Positions 58,279 to 64,000 of a stretch of 64,000 bases of DNA are shown piece after piece; the stretch's first letter is position 1; the number at the start of each line of letters is the position of its first letter. Origin of the DNA: Xylogone sp. PMI_703 (taxonomy: Eukaryota > Ascomycota > Leotiomycetes); the NCBI GenBank assembly GCA_021399445.1, contig JAJTUQ010000003.1, positions 992,001 to 1,056,000 on the forward strand. The letters are read 5' to 3'. The notes below the pieces were generated by a model. The model was not told the DNA's origin. It was given only the letters and a program-made list of their open reading frames with translations, and ran no database searches. The position numbers were made by a program, and so were the translations under genes.

Positions 58279-60945
58279 ATGACATCTCGATCTCCAAGAC
58301 GCTCGAATAAAAAGTCTACAGTACCCATTGGCCAAGTACCGTTGGTGCGAGTCCTGTGCGAGTTGTTGGGCTTCCAGAGAGCATCCGTAAGGGACACGCA
58401 AAGCTTCCTCGAGACGATGCACGCATGGAGAAAGTCGTCCGTGACAAGCGATGGTGAGAAGATTGGCAATATGCTGAATTGGAGAGACCCACGAGTACAG
58501 ACAGAGTTGGCGGCAATGTCGACGAGATTCCTCGAGAGCGATAATGCGCAGCGATTCTGGTCGCCGGATCGCAGCTGGTGGCAGGAGGGCGATCTGAGAT
58601 TCCCTGAAGATAAAGTAAGGTATGGACACCTGCTGCGAAAACATTGTATATTCGCGCTCAGTGTGCGACCGTGTTTACAACTATACTAATTACTCGGGTA
58701 CAGGATCGAAGAGCTGTTGACGCAGCTGTTCTGGCGACAGAACAAATATGCGCACATGAACACGCAATATGGACATAGAATAACGGAGCTGAAAGAGCCT
58801 AAATCTACTTCAGTTGACGTTGCGCCGAGCAGCCATAGTCAAAGCAGCATTCCAGCTCCGACAACATCTACGACTAAACCGTCTACCCCACAAACCACAA
58901 CGCCTGCAACGACTAGAGCAGCAGCGCCGGAATTTCTTCCAATTGCAGGTCCAGGTGGAGTACCCATACCACTACCATTACCATTACCACTGCCAGCAGC
59001 AGCAGTGGCAGCATCCAGGTGGGTGGTCCCTCACAGGAGGATTGAATTAAGGTTTAGGGGAGCTTAGTTGAGAAGCTAATAAGCTGCTAGGTCTAGCGGT
59101 GCCACTAATGATCTTCCCGCTGCGGATCAACCCGTTCACGCCCAAGCTCAGGCACGGGCAGAGTCGAATCTGCCCGGCCCCAGCAGCGACGGTCCAGCAT
59201 CGTCACCACCGCCAGCCCGATCCCAGTCAGAGCCGAACGATATTGTCGAATTGTCTGACGACTCAGTAAGTATTTGCATTACCCTGTATAACTGCAGATT
59301 ATGAGCTGACGTTCTTCCACAGGACGATGCTGAGCCGAGCGACTCGACCAGTTGGCAGCCCCGGCGGGCAAGGCGACCCAGCGGCAACAACAAGCATCGC
59401 AGAAAGCGCTCGCTAAACAAGCCTGAGCCACTGCTGCGAAGGACACAGAGGAAACGGGCCAAGCACTGGGATCCTGAGTATGCCACCCACAAGGAGATAG
59501 ATGAGTTCCTCAGAGATGATAGCTCGGACGATGGTGAACAACAACCACATGCTTCGGCACCTACAGCTGCCGGGAAGGAATTTCACGATGCGCTCCCCCA
59601 AGAGTCGTCTGTGAATGGACCTTTCGTCGCTCCCACGGCGCCGATGATTGCGGGCGAGAACTCCAAGCCGAATCCCAAATCTCAGTCCGCTGCGCAGAAA
59701 ACATCTCCATCATCAAAGAAGTCTGCCAAGATTGTCAAACTTCGAGTGAAACCACCAATTCCATCGAGACGACCTAGGCAGCCCCTCACTACGCACCCAC
59801 GTTGGGCTCCATCTTCACGCACCGGCAATACAGATACCACATCGCCCTCGCTGCCATCTGTTGCCGGTGTGTCTCCGACGACTTCACGCATCAACACATC
59901 ACAGCCCACGCAATCGTTCGCTACACCACCACTAACAGGTACCTCTGAACAATCTTCACCTTCAAATACTCGATCAAACAATAGTAATATCAATGGACCC
60001 GCATCTGCATCTACAACCACGACGCAGACGCTCCAGCAGGACGCTGTCGACCAGCCTCCATCGAGAGAGACCACTGCGGCTCCAATAACTATAGGAGCTC
60101 GACCCGATTCTCATGTCTTACATCCATTGACCCGTGACTCTCTTATTAATAACTCTTCGCGAGTTGAGTTAATCAGGCGCATGCAAGACCGTCAAGCGAG
60201 AGATGAAATGTCGGAGACACTGGATAACTTTTTGGCATCAAAGCCGTCCGAGAGCAGGTCAACGTCCTCTCCAGTGGTACCCCAGACTGGCGATGATCTC
60301 TTCAGCAGCTCCTTTAGAAGCACTCAACGCGATCTTGATGCCCGATCGTCAACGAGCACCACAACATCAAGTCTTCCTTCATTTCCCAGGCTTCAAACTC
60401 AGCCACCATCCCATGCACATAGTGTAACTGGAATAGAGCTGGCTGCCTCTCCCAGTCCAATCGTGCAGCCTCATGTATCACAAGCACCCTCACCAGCAAC
60501 ATCCACTCCCACTGCAAACCCACCTAAACCACGTCCAATGGCACCCATAACCTTCTGGATCGTCACCTACAATCCCAAGCGTATGCAAAAACACTGGGAA
60601 AATGGAAGAATACTTAACTCCACGTCCTCCGAGTTCTTCGACGGCATCGCCCAAGTGACCAAATGTGACAACTTCTCTCGCGTCACGCTCACCCTCTCCA
60701 CCCCAACCTCGGCGACTGAGTTCACCATGCGCAGAGATGACGAGGCGTCCTGGAACCTCGGGAAGAAGTTCGTTGTGGATGGGTTAAAGAAGGCGATGAG
60801 AGAGATGCGTGACAAGGAAATGAGTGCTGTCGATGTTTCGGATTTTGAAATCTTGATTGAGCCGGTGTTTGAGCAAGTGGCTGGAGTGAAGGGGAATGCT
60901 GAAGATGATTACCAGGCCATGATTGATTTTTTTGGGTTGCAGTGA
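58279..60945 (+). CDS. Uncharacterised Ser/Thr/Pro-rich protein, 817 residues
   Basis: Exons 58279-58619, 58704-59018, 59091-59265 and 59323-60945 join in frame to 817 residues. There are two ordered ends and a disordered middle. The N-terminal 150 residues or so (VPLVRVLCELLGFQRASVRD, MLNWRDPRVQTELAAMS, IEELLTQLFWRQNKYAHM) look helical. A Pro/Leu repeat (VPIPLPLPLPLP) and acidic SDDS DDAEPSD and basic RRARRP/KHRRKR stretches follow, which suits nuclear localisation. The C-terminal 130 residues (PITFWIVTYNPKRMQKHW to the terminal DYQAMIDFFGLQ) look like a second folded domain. I recognise no named family. Base composition is GC-richer than most neighbours. It is head-to-head with a small membrane protein gene. 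A nuclear or chromatin role is only a guess. Confidence 0.75.
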
Positions 60946-61313
60946 GGAATGGGTATTTTTGTTGTGCTATAACAGCTATGCTATTACCGTAATCCTAAGA
61001 CACGGGAAAGGACTCCCGCCTAGCACATTTAAGATAAATAAAATGTTAGTCTCCCTAGTAGATAGGAGCTTCGTGCTCAACTCAATTGATTACTTTAAGC
61101 TATCAATAAATGACGACTTGATTATATTTGTGCTTCTCTTGCCCTCTATCTTTTTGCTAAAAGGAATACAAGCAGGCGATAACTAACAGACCCTTGCAGA
61201 TTTGTTACAACACCCTTAGACAACATGAGTTCTCTCTAGTATTCTGTAACCTGGTGTTAAGCTTTAGATTAACCGATGAGCATGGATAGTTCAGTGTTAT
61301 TCTGTAAAAATGA
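60946..61313. other. Convergent spacer
   Basis: 3' ends of the 817-residue protein gene and the HAD phosphatase gene meet here. AT-rich, no gene seen. Confidence 0.4.
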
Positions 61314-62241
61314 TTAAACTAACACACTGATGCCATACTTCTCATAATTGAAGTGTTCTAGACTCGGTATGCTCTCGGCCCAGTCATCATCAATCTCTCC
61401 CAGCTGCCAGTCGTCTCCAAGCTCAGTCACTCCCGTCCTTCCGGCCAGTACCTCCTTTTGCCTTGTTTGATATTCAACTGCTAGACCTGGATGCGGCACC
61501 CAGACAACCCTCATCCCAGCCCGTCTTCCAGCCTCGACTCCAATCACACTATCTTCAAAGACTAAACATTCGTTGGGCATGATGGGGTTTCCCTCCGATG
61601 TTGCTGTCGAGTTTAATGCTTCCAACGCAACTAAATATACGTCTGGAGCTGGCTTCCCTCGACCCTGTCGCACTCGCGGATCATCACCTAGGATTCGTCT
61701 GCTGGGGTGGAAGAAATTCAGCAGCCGGCTTGTTTCCGGTCTCGAAATTTTCAGCTCGTAGCTACTGCTCTTGGTGCTAGATGCCAGTGCTAGCTCAATC
61801 CTGTTTCCAGAAGCAGAATGTGCACGACTCAGATTCGACAGCAGCTTCTCCGCACCAGGCAGCGGCTCGCAGTTCTGGAAATTCAGATGCATTTGTTCGC
61901 GCGATTCATGCGCCCATTGCTCGCGGGAGATGGGCAACTGGGCCCAGTTGTGAAATACGTCGCCATCTGATGAGTCTGGGACACCCATGAGCTGGGCCCG
62001 AACCGATGGAGTAAACATGGGCCGTCCATACTTTTCGAGGAGTTGGTTTATAGATTGCGTGATGACATCCTCAGAGTTGATGAGAAGCCCGTCCATGTCG
62101 AAAATGCAGGCGCGGATTGCGGGGAGCCTGGAGGCAGTCTTGGTCAGCTTCGGGCTTCACGTTACTCCTACTCTGTTGATCATGCATTCTTCGTAGGTGT
62201 TCCTATTAGAGGGCACCTTACTCTGTCTTAATGGAAGCCAT
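61314..62241 (-). CDS. HAD-superfamily phosphatase (subfamily IA type)
   Basis: Minus-strand exons 62241-62222 (20 nt) and 62154-61314 join to 286 residues. The tiny first exon supplies the ATG and lets the complete motif I be read: ACIFDMDGLLINSED (nucleophile Asp 26, acid/base Asp 28). Starting at the internal ATG would remove the catalytic aspartate. Motif II is LALASSTK, the motif III lysine is in GKPAPDVYLVAL, and motif IV is CLVFEDSVIGVEAGRRAGM. A four-helix cap follows motif I, as in DOG/GPP, pseudouridine-5'-phosphatase or beta-phosphoglucomutase-like enzymes. It is cytosolic and dephosphorylates a small phosphate ester. The exact substrate is not evident. The 3' splice site (GTGAAG) lies close to its likely branch site, so the first exon is moderately certain. 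Confidence 0.87.
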
Positions 62242-64000
62242 GAGCACTGTATGAAAGCTAATTGTGATCCGAATTGTCAACACCAAAGCGAGCAAGTATC
62301 ATTCCCGCCTTTGTTAATTACCCCTCGCTTCAACCACCATCTACGGACTGGAGCCAGGTGCTTGACACTAATAAGTTACAGCGAAAATTGTAATGCTCCA
62401 ATTTTTCTTTGTCCTGAGTTTTGCTGTGCAGCATGCCCTACCGCCAACCGAACGAGCCTTGATGGTTCAACATGAAACTTGATAGTATTTTTGATATGGT
62501 ATTGCAAGTCAATCACAACGATTTTGTATAAATCTTTCATGCGATTTATGCTCAATTTCGCTATTATAGTAAAATTGAACTACTTTCTGAATTGTCAAGT
62601 TAAACTATATAACAAATGAAGCCGGAACATTTTTCATTTCTAATTCTTCTGTGAACTTGTATTTACAGGGCGATTGATTCGCCTGGGCACTTCCAATTAC
62701 ACAACTTAAAACATGTTATGACTCCAGTATATCACAGCACACTCGTAGCTTAAAGAATGTTTACTATGTATACCGAGAGGCCTTGTCGTACAGAGGTTAT
62801 AGGACATCGCCAACTAACCTACGGCCAACCTCAATCACAAAAAAAGAAGCCTGTAGGGTCTATTGGAGGTATTAAATGAAATTGATGCTTGATTTGAAAC
62901 CTCCAACAGGGACTAAGCCTTGTGGATTCTCAAAGCTAGATTATATTGAACTCAGCTGAAGCTTTCTCATAGTTAAATATTGATGCTTGAAGAGAAAAAA
63001 AAAGCACTTTTACCGCCGTATAGAAAAAGTACGTACCAAATTGGAGATGATTTGAAGAAGATATTTTGACCATTAGCAAGGAGGTACCTGTTTTATCAAG
63101 ATTTCATCCGATAAAGCTTCGCTTGGTTCACTCTTTGTTTCCATGCTTTAAGATTACCGTGAGATCACTATGGATCCCGGCTCCAACACTCTGTAGTGTG
63201 ACATGCGACATTTAGTAAGCCAGAAGTGTTCTATTGGCTGTTATATTCTAAGCTTTGAGCTTCTGCGGTATCATTAGCTTAGTATTTTTAGGCTATTTAT
63301 TGTTCTTAAATTCTAGAGCACTCGAGGTTAGTGGCCTAGACACGTCTTCATCCTGAGCGCAGATTTGTAAATAATACCTTTAGAAGATTTACTTTCTTCA
63401 ACAGAACCAGAATTACGAAATACCAACTTTCAGTAATCTGTCTTTTCGCCATGCAAGATAGTACTCCTGGTATTTACCAAGTGCAAATGTCTAGCTCAAA
63501 TATCTTCTGGATGACAGTGTGTCAGTTACGGGTTTTCGGGCATTGTTTATCATATGTGGCATATATGGCATATTGGTAGGACACGCATCGGATCTCTTTT
63601 CGGAATTACTTGCAGGCCTAGAGAAGACATTGCTATAGTTGCGCGTAAGCCCGACAAACGGCACTGTAGCAAGTCCGATATCCACATTTGTGAACAAGCA
63701 TGGAGAGCAATGCCGAGCCCATCGGTTAAGAGATTGAGAATGCATAGAGAGCTTGAACTATCCCGTCTTAGATGCCAAGAAGTTGGTGCTGACAAGAATC
63801 CTTCGATAGTATGCTCGTTAATTTTACGGTAATCGTTGTGAAAAGTTTTCCGATCACTCAACACTCAATCATGCGCTGATAAAATAATCTAGGCCTTATA
63901 CGGTAAGATTAGGCAAGCATTTTCCCTTTTCACTAATCTCGAATAATATAAGTTGAGGTCATTTTCTATGAAACTGGAAGTACAAAAATGTGTCAAAATC
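62242..64000. other. Gene-free right flank, about 1.8 kb
   Basis: AT-rich. Overlapping frames at 63491-63864 on both strands are mirror shadows of each other and lack motifs. No gene seen up to the window edge. Confidence 0.45.

Noticed and set aside
63491..63864. Overlapping frames on both strands at the right edge
   Set aside because: They mirror each other in the same DNA, and neither shows codon or motif support.

Overview
The window reads as nuclear DNA of a filamentous ascomycete (Pezizomycotina). The genes are cut by many short introns (mostly 47-110 nt) with GTRAGT-type donors, CTAAY/CTGAC-type branch sites and YAG acceptors. The gene set is typical of that group: Zn2Cys6 transcription factors, DHA2-type and ACS-type MFS carriers, a CFEM protein, a tannase-family esterase, NmrA-like and F-box proteins. 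I cannot fix the class or species from sequence alone. I rebuilt exon structures by hand from reading frame, splice signals and family conservation, and 24 genes are supported.

Layout. 1-5 kb: a small secreted protein and a cytosolic glutamyl-tRNA synthetase. 5-16.5 kb: an accessory block with a DHA2 exporter, a small membrane protein, a Zn2Cys6 regulator whose zinc cluster is split by two adjacent introns, an F-box protein, a second Zn2Cys6 regulator and a secreted tannase/feruloyl-esterase-like enzyme. 16.5-18.9 kb: no gene seen. 18.9-23.5 kb: a ten-exon ankyrin/CorA-like membrane protein of about 1361 residues. 24.2-32.7 kb: a PLP trans-sulfuration-type enzyme, a secreted MRJP/Yellow-like protein, and a divergent pair of APH-like kinase and alpha/beta hydrolase. 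33.7-43.5 kb: a vitamin/allantoate-type MFS permease, a secreted HExxH metallopeptidase, an NmrA-like protein and a CFEM protein with an in-frame stop before its stalk and membrane anchor. 43.9-51.1 kb: a DHA2 exporter followed by two divergent Zn2Cys6 regulators. 51.6-54.3 kb: an F-box protein. 56.8-62.2 kb: a small membrane protein, a large uncharacterised Ser/Thr/Pro-rich protein and a HAD phosphatase. Gene-poor AT-rich stretches lie at 16.5-18.9, 25.5-27.6, 37.6-40.3, 54.3-56.8 and 62.2-64 kb.

How it fits together. There is no polyketide synthase, NRPS, terpene synthase, P450, HET-domain or NLR gene, so this is not a classical biosynthetic cluster. Two exporter-plus-regulator neighbourhoods (5-14 kb and 44-51 kb) look like regulated efflux modules. 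Together with the secreted esterase, peptidase, CFEM and small secreted proteins they suggest a fungus dealing with plant-derived or competitor-derived chemistry. The least explained items are the ankyrin/CorA fusion, the 817-residue protein with its divergent membrane partner, and several extreme splicing arrangements (a 2-nt exon, a 34-nt intron, and in-frame stop-free introns in membrane proteins).
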